Below are positions 45,843-57,129 of a DNA stretch of 64,000 nt, piece after piece. The notes below the pieces were generated by a model, which was given only the letters and a program-made list of their open reading frames with translations, searched no databases and was not told the DNA's origin. A program made the translations under genes and the position numbers. This DNA is from Chionoecetes opilio (lineage: Eukaryota; Arthropoda; Malacostraca; Decapoda; Majidae), in NCBI GenBank assembly GCA_016584305.1, contig JACEEZ010013541.1, positions 250,001 to 314,000 on the forward strand, read 5' to 3'. Each line of letters starts with the position of its first letter. The first letter of the stretch is position 1.

Positions 45843-45868
45843 TGTCCTGGGAACTCAGGGGGTTAAAG
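45843..45868 (+). mobile_element. Possible terminal remnant of the TTAA MITE
   Basis: TGTCCTGGGAACTCAGGGGGTTAA resembles the family's right end only. Confidence 0.3.
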
Positions 45869-46836
45869 GACTCCCGCATTGAAGCTTGTCCACCAGTAAC
45901 AATGAAGTGTCTGTGTCCGGGGAAGTGCAGGCCACATGACCCTTGACCCTTCAGGTAAAAATCATGACCACTGTGTAATGATACGTTTTATTGACTGCTA
46001 TGTACAATTTTCTATCGCTTTAGATTAAATATAGGTACATCTCTTAAGTAAATTATTCATCCATGACAAAAAAACCTTACTTAAAGTACGCAACGGTCTT
46101 ATATTACGAGTCAACGATGCTTGGAACTTTGCTTTCCACCTGAACACAGAAAATGCCAGCAGTTTAAAACAACCAGTGGTCAAGGAGCATTAATTAATAG
46201 AGGGTAAGCTCGAAGGGAATGCGAGAATAGAGGAATACGAAAGTAACAGGTAAAATATCACAAAGACAGTCCATGGGTGCATGTGACAGAACACACACAT
46301 GAACACACGCACACCGGACCATGAGATGAATGCCAGATCATCGAGATTCACAGTTATGTAGTTCACGCTTTGGTAAGTGTCGCTACAGGGGGGGGGGGGG
46401 GGGGTTGAACACACACACACACACACACACCCTACCTATCAACGCAACCTTGGGCGGCGAGTATCAGATAACAGGAGGGCGTGAGGTGCGGCGTGCAGGG
46501 GGCCGGATGGGGGGGGGAGGGGGTCCGGATGGGGGGGGTGTTCCTCTCCAATGTTAGTTGAGTTAATGATTAATTACTGACTTGGTCAATAATGCGTAAC
46601 TTATTTTTTTACATGCAAGTTGTCTCAGAGAGCACAATTTTTTCTTTTCCTAAACAAGTGTATAATATAGTGTATATATATATATAACGATTAAATATCT
46701 AAAACTCAACAATAAAACAATTACTACATATCTAAAATCATGACGTCTATGAACTTCACTACGAAAATCCCAGTTCAAAATTCATTAATATCCTAAAAAT
46801 ACTGAATTTCTCTATAGGAGAAAGACAGAGACAGAC

Positions 46837-46837
<1 letters not shown>

Positions 46838-46902
<65 letters not shown>

Positions 46903-46932
46903 TGACATATACAGACAGACAGACAGACAGAC
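46838..46932. repeat. (ACAG)n microsatellite
   Basis: Imperfect ACAG tetranucleotide run, intergenic. Confidence 0.9.
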
Positions 46933-47352
46933 GGACATTAAGAGGCCTACATAATCATGCCTACATCCACCACAGAGGATAAGTGACACTGGGACATAGA
47001 TTTTATGTTGTACTACTTTGAAATTCAGACAAATGCATGCCTGCCCAAACGAGGGAGTTGATTCCATAAACCTTTTGTTGGGCAGTAGAAGAGAAAGAAC
47101 CCATGCTTACTGAGGCAGGAAGAGAGATGATGGCATAAGTGATAAGATAGTATAGACATAATGCTTACCTTGCACTCTATCAGCAGCTTTATCACTCCTC
47201 CTGCAGTCATGGAGTCACTGAGTCCTCTTAGGCTTAGTGTCTTTATCCTGCATTTTCCCATCTTCTATTCAAATATATCTTACTCCTGAGTGTGTGTGCG
47301 TGTGTTTGCCTGGTCCATCATGAGTCGCAGAGGAGGGAGGGGGGGGGGGGGG

Positions 47353-49208
47353 TCACTCGGCCACACACTCCCTGATGGCAGCCAGCACCCCGGGGTCGCG
47401 GTAAGCCACCAGGCCCCCCGCGTTGCACCACTGCAGGCTGGGCTGGGCGGGCTGCTCATTGGGCTTGTGGTAGCGGATCTGCAGGTCTTCCAGGGTGTCA
47501 TCTGTAACATCCTGCAACACAGACAATGGTGTTGTATCTACCTGGCCCTCAAATTTTTGGCACTCCAAATTTTTTGGCACTCAAAAATTTTGGCACTACA
47601 AAAATTTTGGCACAAAAGAATTGGCACTCAATTTTTTTTAGCACTCAAAACATTTTGGCACCCAAAAAAAATTGCCACTCAAATTTTTTTGGCACTCCAA
47701 CATTTTTTGCCACTCAAAAATGTTGGCACTCAAACATTTTTGACACAAATATTTTTGGCATTTTATAGCTAGTGAGTGAGGGAGGAGTGACAGCCTGGGG
47801 GTACTACGTAGTACCTAGTAGTACATAGTACTACTACCTAGGTAGGTAGTAGTAGTATTTTTGAGTGCCAAAACTTGTTAGTACCAAAAATGTAACTTTT
47901 GTTTTCTTTTGTAAAATTACAGTATGTGTACTAACTAACCTACACGGAATAGCTATACGTTACTTCATCCTGTGTTGCGTTATCTATGTAGTATGCTGTG
48001 TACAAATATTTAAAAGAATGGTACATCTTTTCATAAATAATGTTTTCCCTCTCTTCCCTTTGCTGGCAGCACTCTGGTAAAGATAAGGAAAAGTTTGCAG
48101 GAAGAAATATGTTACTATTCTGGGAGTTGTCATAAAACAACTTTTCACTCTCAAATTAGAACAGAACTTCAAAATAAAACAAATTAAATTCAAAATATAT
48201 TAGATTAATTTTTTCTTTTAATTTGAGATTCAATTATTTTAATTTGAAGTTCAGTTATTTTAATTTGAAGTTTAGTTGTTTATATTTGAAGTTCAGTTGT
48301 TGTAATTTGAAGTTTAGTTGTTTATATTTGAAGTTCAGTTGTTTATATTTGAAGTTCAGTTGTTGTAATTTGAAGTTTAGTTGTTTATATTTGAAGTTCA
48401 GTTGTTGTAATTTGAAGTTTAGTTGTTTATATTTGAAGTTCAGTTGTTGTAATTTGAAGTTTAGTTGTTTATATTTGAAGTTCAGTTGTTTATATTTGAA
48501 GTTCAGTTGTTGTAATTTGAAGTTTAGTTGTTTATATTTGAAGTTCAGTTGTTGTAATTTGAAGTTTAGTTGTTTATATTTGAAGTTCAGTTGTTGTAAT
48601 TTGAAGTTCAGTTGTTTATATTTGAAGTTCAGTTGTTTATATTTGGTAGTGACAAGGTGTAGTCTGTACTCTGCCACTCACCTGAGCTGGCTTGAGGGCG
48701 ATGAGGCGCCTGTACACCCCCACCCCCCCGCCTGCAGCCCTCAGCAGGCCGTGGGGCGCCGCGGAGTCCCAGCGGAAGGTGGAGCCCTGAGGTGACAACA
48801 AACAACACCAACAATCAGAACAGAGGCACAGGAGCACAAACCGGGTTCAGGGCAAATTAAATACAGAATAAAATACATGAATAAAGGGGAGTCTACAATA
48901 AATAATAAATAAAGGAGCATCTACAATAAGGTACCTGGAACTGTCGCCGATAGGAACACTCGCCGACGTCGCCGAGTGTTCCTATTTTTCACGTGGGCGA
49001 GTGTTCCCAGGACCCGTGTTTCTACATTCAGGGATTAAATACCAACACTAGCCTGAATAGTTAGGCTAGGTTATGTGGTTAGGTTAGGTTAGATGCCGTA
49101 TCATATACAGGAGAACCTCGTTTATCCGGCACCCTCGGGGGGGAGCGCATGCCGGATAACTCATTTTGCCGTTGTTTTGAGAGTTACTCTTATGGAATCG
49201 CCCAAAAT

Positions 49209-49249
<41 letters not shown>

Positions 49250-49744
49250 CAAAGGAACTGGCCAAGGGCACAACAAAAATGGGTAACACAAAGCCCGCTT
49301 AGTTGCCAGTCCCTATAAAGAAGACAGTAAGAGAATAAAATAAAAACAAAGGGGTAGGCCAATTTAGTGAGGGAGGTGTCTTGTTACTCTTCTTTTGAAA
49401 AGATGTAAGTCATAGGAAAGTGGAAAAATATAAACAGGAAGAGAGTTCCAGAGTTTACCAGTGAAAGGGATGAAAGGGTTGCCAACCCTGCGTACCCCGC
49501 CAAATTTGAGCTAAATTTCTGCCGATTTTCTCAGTTTTTGAAATAATGATACCTAATTACTGCCTGGGTTATCCTGCTGAGTGCCCCTTTCTACCCCCCA
49601 CTCCTCGTCAGGATGGACAAGCTAGTCCTCGTGTCAAACGCCACCACCACCAACACTCTCCTCTCTTTTTTCACAGGATCTCTCTGACGAGCTCAAGCTA
49701 GCCCGTGGTCCTCCCTGCTGGAGGCCCGGAGGGGGAAAGAAAAG

Positions 49745-49834
<90 letters not shown>

Positions 49835-52800
49835 TCGATTAGTGCCGTTGTTTTAAATGCCGGTTAAATGAGGTTCTCCTGTATTACAAGTTGAACTGTT
49901 GCCGAAAATTTCAATGTCGGCGAGAGTTCTGGGTTCGTGTTTCGGCGACAGTTCCATAAACCTACAATACTACAGTTGTCATATTAGGAAACACTTTAAC
50001 ATGTACTTTTCACATGGTACAACAGGCTTAGGGGGAGAGGATGCTTGAGTAAGTGGCACAACAACAAGCCACACAGTGTGACTCATAAAAACATAAGAAC
50101 ATAAGAAAATAAGGAAGCTACAAGAGGCTGTGAGACCTACACGAGGTAGTTCCTGTTACTTACCACTACCTACATCCACCTTTCATCCCCATCCATGCAT
50201 TGATCTAGCCTCCCTTTAAAGCTCCCTAATAACTCTGCACTAACTACCTGTCTACTGAGTCCATTCCAATCATTTACCACCCTATTTGTGAACCAGTTTT
50301 TCCCTATTTCTTTTCTATATCTACGCTTTTCCAGCTTGAAAAACTCGCCCATTTCAGATTGATTGATTGTAATGTCAAAAATCATCGGTAACAGGAACTA
50401 CCACGTGTAGGTCTCTCAGCCTCTTGTAGCTTCCTTACTTTCTTATGTTCATATTCCCTGATTGATTGATCGTAATGTCAAAAATCATCAGTAGCAGGAA
50501 CTACCACGTGTAGGTCTTCAGCTCTGTAGCTTCCTTACTTCTATGTCATATTCCCTGATTGATTGATTTAATGCCAAAAATCATCAGTATCAGGAACTAC
50601 CACGTGTAGGTCTCTCAGCCTCTTGTAGCTTCCTTACTTTCTTATGTTCATATTTCCTGATTGATTGATTTAATGCCAAAAATCATCAGTATCAGGAACT
50701 ACCACGTGTAGGTCTCTCAGCCTCTTGTAGCTTCCTTGCTTTCTTATGTTCTTACTCCCTGATTGATTGATTTAATGCCAAAAATCATCAGTATCAGGAA
50801 CTACCACGTGTAGGTCTCTCAGCCTCTTGTAGCTTCCTTACTTTCTTATGTTCATATTCCCTGATCGATTGATTTAATGCCAAAAAAGGAGAATGCGCCA
50901 GACATCAGAGGTCATATGGCACTCTTATTCCCTGCAAGACGTGTTACCTTGGAGGAGACAGAGGCGACAGCTAGTCCCAGCGCCACCACCAGCTGCTTGT
51001 AACCGGCCCCCGTGGCGTGCATGACAGAGAACCGGCGGGACAGTTGGTACGCAGGGCTGGCTCTTCACTGGATGACATGACTAACACGGGGAGAGAGGCT
51101 TCAGGGGGTACTGGTGGGATAGGTGGAAGGTTGTGGATACTGGCGCCTCCATGACTCACGCCCCAATACACCTTGCCTTCCCATCTGTAAACATAAGAAT
51201 GTAAGAAAATAAGGGGCCCCTCCATGACTCACGCCCCAATACACCTTGCCTTCCCATCTGTAAACATAAGAATATAAGAAAATAAGGGGCACCTCCATGA
51301 CTCACGCCCCAATACACCTTGCCTTCCCATCTGTAAACATAAGAAATAAGAATAAGGCCTCCATGACTCACGCCTCAATACACCTTGCCTTCCCATCTGT
51401 AAACATAAGAATATAAGAAAATAAGGAAGCTACAAGAGGAAGCGAGACCTACACGTGGTAGTTCTGTGTCATCTGTACAGGAAAAGACACAAATAATATG
51501 GTATAAGGCATGGGAAATAAAAAGTTACATGGAGTTTAAGGTTCAGGTTCTCAAGATTGACAATACAAGATAAATAGAGTGAAGTATAAGAGTGTAAGAG
51601 AAGGGTGTGGAGGAGAGGGACAAAATCAGAAGTGAGGGTGAGGCCTGTGGGATAGATCAATTAACCCCTTCACGCCCAGATCTTTCCTTTGCTATATGAA
51701 ATCGTCTGTTGTTAGCCATAAAATTACGAAAACTAACAAAATATACCAAATGAGTTAGTGGAGAAGGCTACTAACAGGTCATAGCTATAAAATATTGCTT
51801 ATAGTCACTAAAAATCGTCTAATGGTACCCAAATTACAATGGAAATTACGTTCTGGGCCTCAAGGGGTTAAATGGTAGTATAGTTCAATGCTTCTTACTA
51901 TAACCATCACCAATGACTGTACTCTAAGGCATCTGAGACATGTTGGAAGGATGAAATATTTGTGAAAACCACATGTAGTATATACAGACAGATTTGCATG
52001 TAACTCTGTATGTATCTTGAGTGTCTTAACCCCTTCACACCCAGATATATCCTTTGCTGCAATAAAGTGTCTGTTGTAGCCATAAAATTACGAAAAGTCA
52101 CTGAATATACCAAATTAGTTAGTGGACAAGGATACTAAACAGGTCATAGCTATAAAACATTGCTTATAGTCACTAAAAATCGTCTAATGGTGGTTTTATT
52201 ACAATGGAAATTACGTTCTGGGTCTCAAGGGGTTAAAGTAGGGATGTGCCAGTACAAATATTTCAAGGCACCCTTTATCATACAAGGTCTAAGGCCATAC
52301 CTTTGCTCACTCTTATTGAAGGCTGCGAATGGCTGGTTGATGATGCCAGCGACGGGCAGCCCAGAGTGGCGGTGGAACAGTCCTATGAGCACTGTGACGC
52401 ACTGAAGACCCTGCTGGTGGATGGCACTGTCCGCCGCACCCGCCCGGCCCCTCACGTACTCCCCTGTTGAGTCTGACACAACGCCAACAATATAAGAACA
52501 TAAGAAAATAAGGAAGCTACAAGAGACTGCGAGACCTACACATGGTAGTTCCTGTTACTACCTACATCCACCTTTCATCCCCATCCACTAAGCTGTCTAG
52601 CCTCCTTTTAAAACGCCAGAAATATAAGAACATAAGAAAATAAGGAAGCTACAAGAGACTGCGAGACCTACACGTGGTAGTTCCTGTTACTTAATATTAC
52701 CTACATCCACCTTTCATCCCCATCCATAAAGCTGTCTAGCCTCCTTTTAAAACTCCCTATTGACTCCACTATTACCAAATGTTACTTATCACATTACACA

Positions 52801-54668
52801 TCAACACCATCTCATACCCACTTCTTCCTTCTGTCAATACTATATACATACAATACATACAGTAATGAAAGAAAGAAAAGTGTGAGGCTTCATCAAGGCC
52901 ACAACCTTACATAGAGAAGGAAGAGGCTATAGTGGGGGAGTATTTGTTTGGAGACGGGAATGTGGAAGAAGCAAAAAGAACAATCAATAGTTTTTGGACG
53001 ACCAGAGATATAAGAGGAAAGAAAGACAAAGAAATTAAAAGACAGAATAAGAGAAGACAACTAACTAAAGACCCAGACAGCAAGAAGAGACACATCAGGG
53101 AGTGCCGATAAAAAATGCCAGACTCCCGACCCACAACCGAACTGAATAACAGATCATACAGCACACTGCTACAGCTTGAAACTATGACTGGCGAGGCTAA
53201 CAAAACCTTACTAGTGTTTCCTCACCAACAGGGTCAATCCATATGCCCAGGTCCTCCACGGGAAGCTCGGGTACTGCGCATCAGGTCTGGGTCTGGCGTG
53301 AAGGGCACGTCGCGGTGAGCCAGGGATGCCAGGATGTCGGCGGCCTCCTTGTTACCATCCAACACCTGGGCGGCAGAAGTAACACATAAGAACATAATGA
53401 AGCTACAAGAGGCTGTGAGACCTACACGTGGTAGTTCCTGTTACTTAACACTACCTACTAGTACTACATTCACCTTTTATCCCCATCCATGAAATTTATC
53501 AGCCTCTTTTTAACCCCTTGAGGCTCAGAACGTAATTTCCATTGTAATTTGGGTACCATTAGACGATTTTTAGTGACTATAAGCAATATGTTTATAGATA
53601 TGACCTATATATAGTATACTTGTCTACTAACTCATTTGGTATATTCAGTGACTTTTCGAAATTTTATGGCTAACAACAGACGATTTTATATAGCCAAGGA
53701 AAGATCTGGGCGTGAAGGGGTTAAACTTAACACCTTCTGCTACTACTACTACTATGTGATTGAAATTCTCTACATGGTAACTTTCTGAAAACATGCTAGC
53801 AAAAGAAATGGAGTTATATAAGAACTTAAAACACTATACAGGAATAAAGATCTGTGAAAGAGGCACGTATGATGAGGGTACAGTAGAGGCAGCCGTGTGT
53901 GGGTGTACCTTGGCGAGCAGAGTTGCCGTGGCATCCTGGGTGTCACAGATCCTGACGGTGATCTGCTCCCCGAGGGTGTTGGTGAACTCGGCACTCTCCT
54001 CACCCTGCACCCGCTGCGCCAGGCTGGGGATCTGCAGGGGGGGGGAGGGGGGTAATACTGCATTATAGTCTATAGTACAGTATATAGTATAGAATATAGA
54101 AGTATACTTGCATGGTGCTGCCCAAAGGGATTAGTCACACAGTATATTTCACAGAGATTAATTTGTGTATGAAGTTTAGACACTCTGGTAATTGTACATC
54201 AGCTATACGTTTCATATGATTTTTTGATATGATTGCATTTATAGATATATATTTCATTTGGTTTATTATATTTCTGAAAGGAAAATCTACGTATTTTGAT
54301 ATAATATACTGTACACATTTTTTTTTGAAGTAACCACATATGTAAATTACACTTTCATTTTCCATAACTATGTTTATGCCTATATATCAGCCAATCAATG
54401 CAGGAGACCAAGCCAGGGCCACCAAACCCCGTGTTCAGGAGGCGGCCTTGTTGCGTTGCCTCACCCTGACAGCCACGTGGTGCCTCAGGGCCTCCTGGAT
54501 CAGCACGTCGGCCAGGGTCTTGAAGTCCTGGGCAAAGCGCTGGTTCTTCTCACCCTCGCCCTTCTCCTCCACCAGCAGGGCAAACAGCTTGGGCTCCCGG
54601 CGGATGGCTCGGGCAATCTCCCCGGCCCGCTCCGAGAAGCTCAGCAGCGTCTTGATGAGCTCGGCCAT
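47353..54668 (-). CDS. INPP1: Inositol polyphosphate 1-phosphatase, 7 coding exons
   Basis: Removes the 1-phosphate from Ins(1,4)P2 and Ins(1,3,4)P3; a Mg-dependent, lithium-sensitive cytosolic enzyme. Exons in transcript order: 54668-54465, 54031-53909, 53365-53226, 52472-52301, 51184-50948, 48786-48682, 47511-47353; about 379 aa after allowing two indels (human 399). Matches to the family: start MAELIKTLLSFSERA (human MSDILRELLCVSEKA), EKGEGEKNQRFAQDFKTLAD, the metal-binding GEES (exon 2), DPVDST split by the exon 3/4 junction, GLQCVTVLIG, INQPF, WEGKVYWGVSHGG, ATGAGYKQLVVALGL, WDSAAPHGLLRAAGGG (WDxxA motif) and GGLVAYRD. All borders are GT-AG. Exon 3 carries one extra base and exon 5 lacks one. 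The acceptor at 54670-54674 sits one base before the ATG, so an upstream UTR exon is expected. Confidence 0.9.
47540..47765. repeat. ~16 bp degenerate tandem repeat (TTTTGGCACTCAAAAA), ~14 copies
   Basis: A-rich and T-rich flanks with a GGCAC core; starts 30 bp upstream of INPP1 exon 7 on the - strand. Self-complementary TACTAC/GTAGTA sequence follows at 47800-47860. Confidence 0.8.
48225..48648. repeat. 22 bp tandem repeat, ~19 copies
   Basis: Alternating TTTGAAGTTCAGTTGTTTAT and TTTGAAGTTTAGTTGTTGTA types, giving a higher-order 44 bp period; INPP1 intron 6. Confidence 0.9.
49108..49881 (+). mobile_element. TA-flanked TIR element with poly-T, LINE remnant and long poly-A
   Basis: CAGGAGAACCTCGTTTATCC at the left matches the reversed right end CAGGAGAACCTCATTTAACC; TA on both sides. 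Interior: T tract 49211-49243, a LINE C-terminal remnant on the - strand, then an A tract of about 90 nt (49742-49831). Confidence 0.65.
49370..49495 (-). pseudogene. LINE reverse-transcriptase C-terminal remnant
   Basis: On the - strand one frame reads NPFIPFTGKLWNSLPVYIFP then LSYDLHLFKRRVTRHL. This resembles the C-terminal tail found in decapod non-LTR retrotransposon proteins. A shorter relative lies at 58530-58680. Confidence 0.5.
50087..50385 (-). pseudogene. 5'-truncated LINE: reverse-transcriptase C-terminus and tail
   Basis: Longest remnant of the family. ORF 50385-50170 reads GEFFKLEKRRYRKEIGKNWF, then TNRVVNDWNGLSRQVVSAEL and ends KGRLDQCMDGDERWM. This is the C-terminal tail typical of endonuclease/reverse-transcriptase proteins in decapod genomes. 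The tail continues to about 50087. Confidence 0.7.
50387..50925 (+). repeat. Tandem LINE tails joined to a GATTGATTTAATGCC repeat, ~5 copies
   Basis: Unit about 105 bp: AACAGGAACTACCACGTGTA, tail to TTCTTATGTTC, then CCTGATTGATTGATTTAATG and CCAAAAATCATCAGT. The last copy runs into AGACATCAGAGGTCATATGG, a second dispersed repeat. Confidence 0.75.
50948..51184 (-). other. INPP1 exon 5 with apparent 1-base deletion
   Basis: The entry frame gives WEGKVYWGVSHGGASIHNLP through LVMSSSEEPA. The conserved AYQLSRRFSVMHATGAGYK and the correct phase-0 exit (SVSSK) are in another frame. The break lies near 51055, beside a CCC run. In the sequence as given the entry frame stops soon after, at TAG. Confidence 0.7.
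51184..51407 (-). repeat. Tandem copies of INPP1 exon 5 start plus acceptor (4 copies with the true one)
   Basis: Each unit (66-73 bp) has LINE-derived CTTATTTTCTTATATTCTTA, TGTTTACAG and the first ~38 nt of exon 5 (TGGGAAGGCAAGGTGTATTG...). Acceptor bases are at 51184, 51257, 51330 and 51396. Only the 51184 copy continues into the rest of the exon. Confidence 0.85.
51408..51470 (-). mobile_element. LINE 3' tail upstream of INPP1 exon 5 copies
   Basis: On the - strand the tail ends CTTCCTTATTTTCTTATATT, then CTTATGTTTACAG, so its T-rich end forms the polypyrimidine tract of the 3' splice site. Confidence 0.75.
51661..51871 (+). mobile_element. TTAA MITE, copy 12
   Basis: TTAA on both sides; INPP1 intron 4. 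Confidence 0.85.
52026..52236 (+). mobile_element. TTAA MITE, copy 13
   Basis: TTAA on both sides; 65 bp from INPP1 exon 4. Confidence 0.85.
52489..52620 (-). mobile_element. LINE 3' tail directly upstream of INPP1 exon 4
   Basis: Its 3' end (TTATTTTCTTATGTTCTTAT) is about 17 nt from the exon 4 first base at 52472. Confidence 0.8.
52625..52765 (-). mobile_element. Second LINE 3' tail upstream of INPP1 exon 4
   Basis: Same orientation as 52489-52620, with slightly more of the ORF end (TTTTAAAAGGAGGCTAGACA). Confidence 0.75.
53226..53365 (-). other. INPP1 exon 3 with apparent 1-base insertion
   Basis: The exon is 140 nt, one more than its phases (0 in, 1 out) allow. VLDGNKEAADILASLAHRDV reads in the entry frame. 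VPELPVEDLGIWIDPV, which must lead into DST of exon 4, reads one frame over. The switch lies in a stretch of about 12 nt near 53270-53285. An error is likelier than real loss, since both flanking halves are conserved. Confidence 0.7.
53384..53509 (-). mobile_element. LINE 3' tail directly upstream of INPP1 exon 3
   Basis: Its 3' end (CTTCATTATGTTCTTATGTG) is 18 nt from the exon 3 first base at 53365. Confidence 0.8.
53510..53724 (-). mobile_element. TTAA MITE, copy 14
   Basis: TTAA on both sides; INPP1 intron 2, directly next to a LINE tail. Confidence 0.85.
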
Positions 54669-54708
54669 TCTGAGGGAAGCCAGGGAATGGGTTAAAAATA
54701 TTGACAGG

Positions 54709-55179
54709 TTACCCTCGAGGCCCATAACGTAATTTACATTGTATTTTTTTTTTTTTTGAGGGCTGTGATGGGTTGCGCAGGCAGGATTGTTATAGTGACG
54801 CCTGTGATTAGAGGCTCATGCCGCCCCCCTGTGTCTTCCGATGCACCCGCAGTCGAAGGTAGAGTTGATGGGCAGGGCATGTGGGTGTTCTTAGGCCACT
54901 CGACGGTGCAGAAAGGTTTTGGTTTTGTTCGGGGATCGAACTCGGGTCACCGAGAACGCCAGTCAGAGACGCTAACCACTCCGCTACCGACTCCCCAAAT
55001 GCAAATGGGTACTACCATTAGACGATTTTAATGAGTATGAGTAATACTTTATAGATATGACCTATTTAGTATTCTTTTTCACTAGCTAATTTGGTATATT
55101 AAGTGACTTTTCGTAATTTTATGGCTAACAACAGACGATTTCATATAGCAAAGGAAAGACCTGGATGTGAAGGGGTTAG
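54709..55179 (-). mobile_element. TTAA MITE, copy 15, split by a SINE
   Basis: Left part 54709-54743 and right part from about 55005, separated by the SINE. Flanks TTAC and TTAG. Confidence 0.75.
54744..54996 (-). mobile_element. tRNA-derived SINE, nested in a MITE
   Basis: On the - strand it begins GGGGAGTCGGTAGCGGAGTG, with A box TAGCGGAGTGG (54986-54976) and B box GAGTTCGATCC (about 54943-54933) at tRNA-like spacing. A non-tRNA body follows and it ends in an A tract (T run 54744-54757 on the + strand). It splits the TTAA MITE at 54709-55179. A 3' fragment of the same family may lie near 32210-32262. Confidence 0.75.
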
Positions 55180-55343
55180 TGGTTAATAGTTCCCTTAGGC
55201 TCTGTGAGTACTTTACACTGACTCACTAACTCTATTATAAGATTTATCATGCCAGCAGCCTTTTACGTATCTCATTAACTTCTGAGAATATGCTAATAAA
55301 TTTCACAGTATGTAGTTCCTGTGACCATTGAAAACACAAACAC

Positions 55344-55452
55344 TCAACCCCTTCATGGCCAGATCTTTCCTTGGTTATAAAAAATTGCGTTGTCGAGCCA
55401 TAAAATTACGAAAAGTCACTGAATATACCAAATTAGTTAGTGGACAAGGATA
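55344..55452 (+). mobile_element. TTAA MITE, copy 16 (5' half)
   Basis: Runs from CAACCCCTTCATGGCCAGAT to AGTGGACAAGGATA, then breaks into a GA-rich array. Confidence 0.7.
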
Positions 55453-55690
55453 GAGAGAGCAGGATAGAGAGAGAGAAGAGATGAGATCGAGAAAGATGAA
55501 TCAGAGGTAGCAAAGAGAAGAGAGATACGAGGGTAAGAGAGGAGTAGATTAGAGAAGACGAGAGAGCGAGAGAGAAGAGTAAGAGACAACAGATTGAAAG
55601 AGTGAGAGAATGAGAAGAGAGCAGAGAGAGAATGAAGAGACTGAAAGACGAGACAGATAAGAAGAGAGAACGTGTAAAGAGAGAGTGTTA
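55450..55690. repeat. GA-rich low-complexity region
   Basis: Irregular AGAGAG/GAGAAG sequence following the broken MITE copy 16. Confidence 0.8.
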
Positions 55691-55789
55691 ACGTATAATG
55701 CATTGAATTAAACCAACAGTAAATTAACATATGAATATAATTAGGATACAAGTATAGCTTAAATGAGAGATAAAGAGATAGAGGTCTTT

Positions 55790-56345
55790 GAAGCCATTAC
55801 ATATATTAAAGTCACTAAGAGGCTCAAAACACTAGGTAATTCCAGAGATACAGTAAAAACTGCACAAAAATAGAGGGCAAGAAAAATAAAGTATGATGAT
55901 GAGAGATGAGAGATGTAGATGTAGATGAGACAAGATGATGTATGCCAGGCGAGGTGACTGGCTAAGATGAGGAGGCAGGGTGGCGAGGCAGGGGAGGCAG
56001 TGAAACCTTATAGCAGATCTCCCAACAGCTCACATCTCCTCCTATACTATTAGATACCACAGTCATACCTAGTTATGACTACAAACACCACACAATATAA
56101 TACATCACTTAAGAGGTTCCAAACACTGACTTCTTCAAGATACATTAAAACTTGCACAAAAATGGCATAAATAAATAAAGTATGATGATGAGATGATGTA
56201 TGATGATGATGAATGTATGTATGTATGTATGATGACCCAATGATGATGTATGCCAGGCGAGGTGTACTGTGTCTCACCTGTATGCTGCGAGGCAGGTGTG
56301 GCGAGGCAGGGGAGGCAGGAAACCTTATAGCAAGTCCCCCACGCT
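55790..56345. repeat. Diverged ~300 bp duplication
   Basis: 55790-56050 and 56100-56345 share AGTATGATGATGAGA..., GTATGCCAGGCGAGGTG and GGCAGGGGAGGCAG...AAACCTTATAGCA. Confidence 0.65.
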
Positions 56346-56562
56346 CACCCTCCCTCCCTCCTCTACCTGTATTCCCCCCCTATCCACCAGTCACTACCCC
56401 CTCCCCTGTCCACCACCACCACCATCACTACCCCCTCCACCACCACCACCACCACCATCACCAACCCCTCCACCACTACCCCCACTAAACAGGTTACCCA
56501 ACATCTGCTTGCCTCCCAGATATGTTTCCATTGTTCAAGATTACACAAGGGGGGGGGAGGAT

Positions 56563-56785
<223 letters not shown>

Positions 56786-57129
56786 GAAAACAGACAGATG
56801 GACAGACAGGATACTACACAGATAGAGGAAAACAAATACGACACAATGACAGGAAAATATAGACAGAGACTAACTACTAAACTGAGCCTCTACAGTATAC
56901 CTAGGCTGTTATACCTCCCCTCCTATAGTCTATTTACTATGGTCAAAATGCAGTAAGGAGACCACGCCCCCTCCCTTTCTCCCATTGTCTACAGGGCAGC
57001 TGATTGGTGCCCTTAATGGTCATCATGTATACAGGTTACTCGTCTCATTATCACTACCCAACACACTATCCTCACTACATAATAGCACGTGACCACTGGG
57101 AATTTGGACCATATTAAATAATAGACTAT

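Larger units (their letters stand above)
48938..49953 (+). mobile_element. Outer TIR element (GGAACTGTCGCCGA ends) holding another element
   Basis: GGAACTGTCGCCGA at the left is repeated inverted at the right end (TCGGCGACAGTTCC). Subterminal CTCGCCGACRT motifs are shared. The element at 49108-49881 lies inside. Located in INPP1 intron 5. Confidence 0.6.

Noticed and set aside
48223..48795. 190 aa ORF with KFSCLYL repeats
   Set aside because: Translation of the 22 bp tandem repeat running antisense into INPP1 exon 6.
49060..49095. GGTTAGGTTAGGTTAG, like the arthropod telomere repeat TTAGG
   Set aside because: Only about three units in a gene intron; too short to call an internal telomere.
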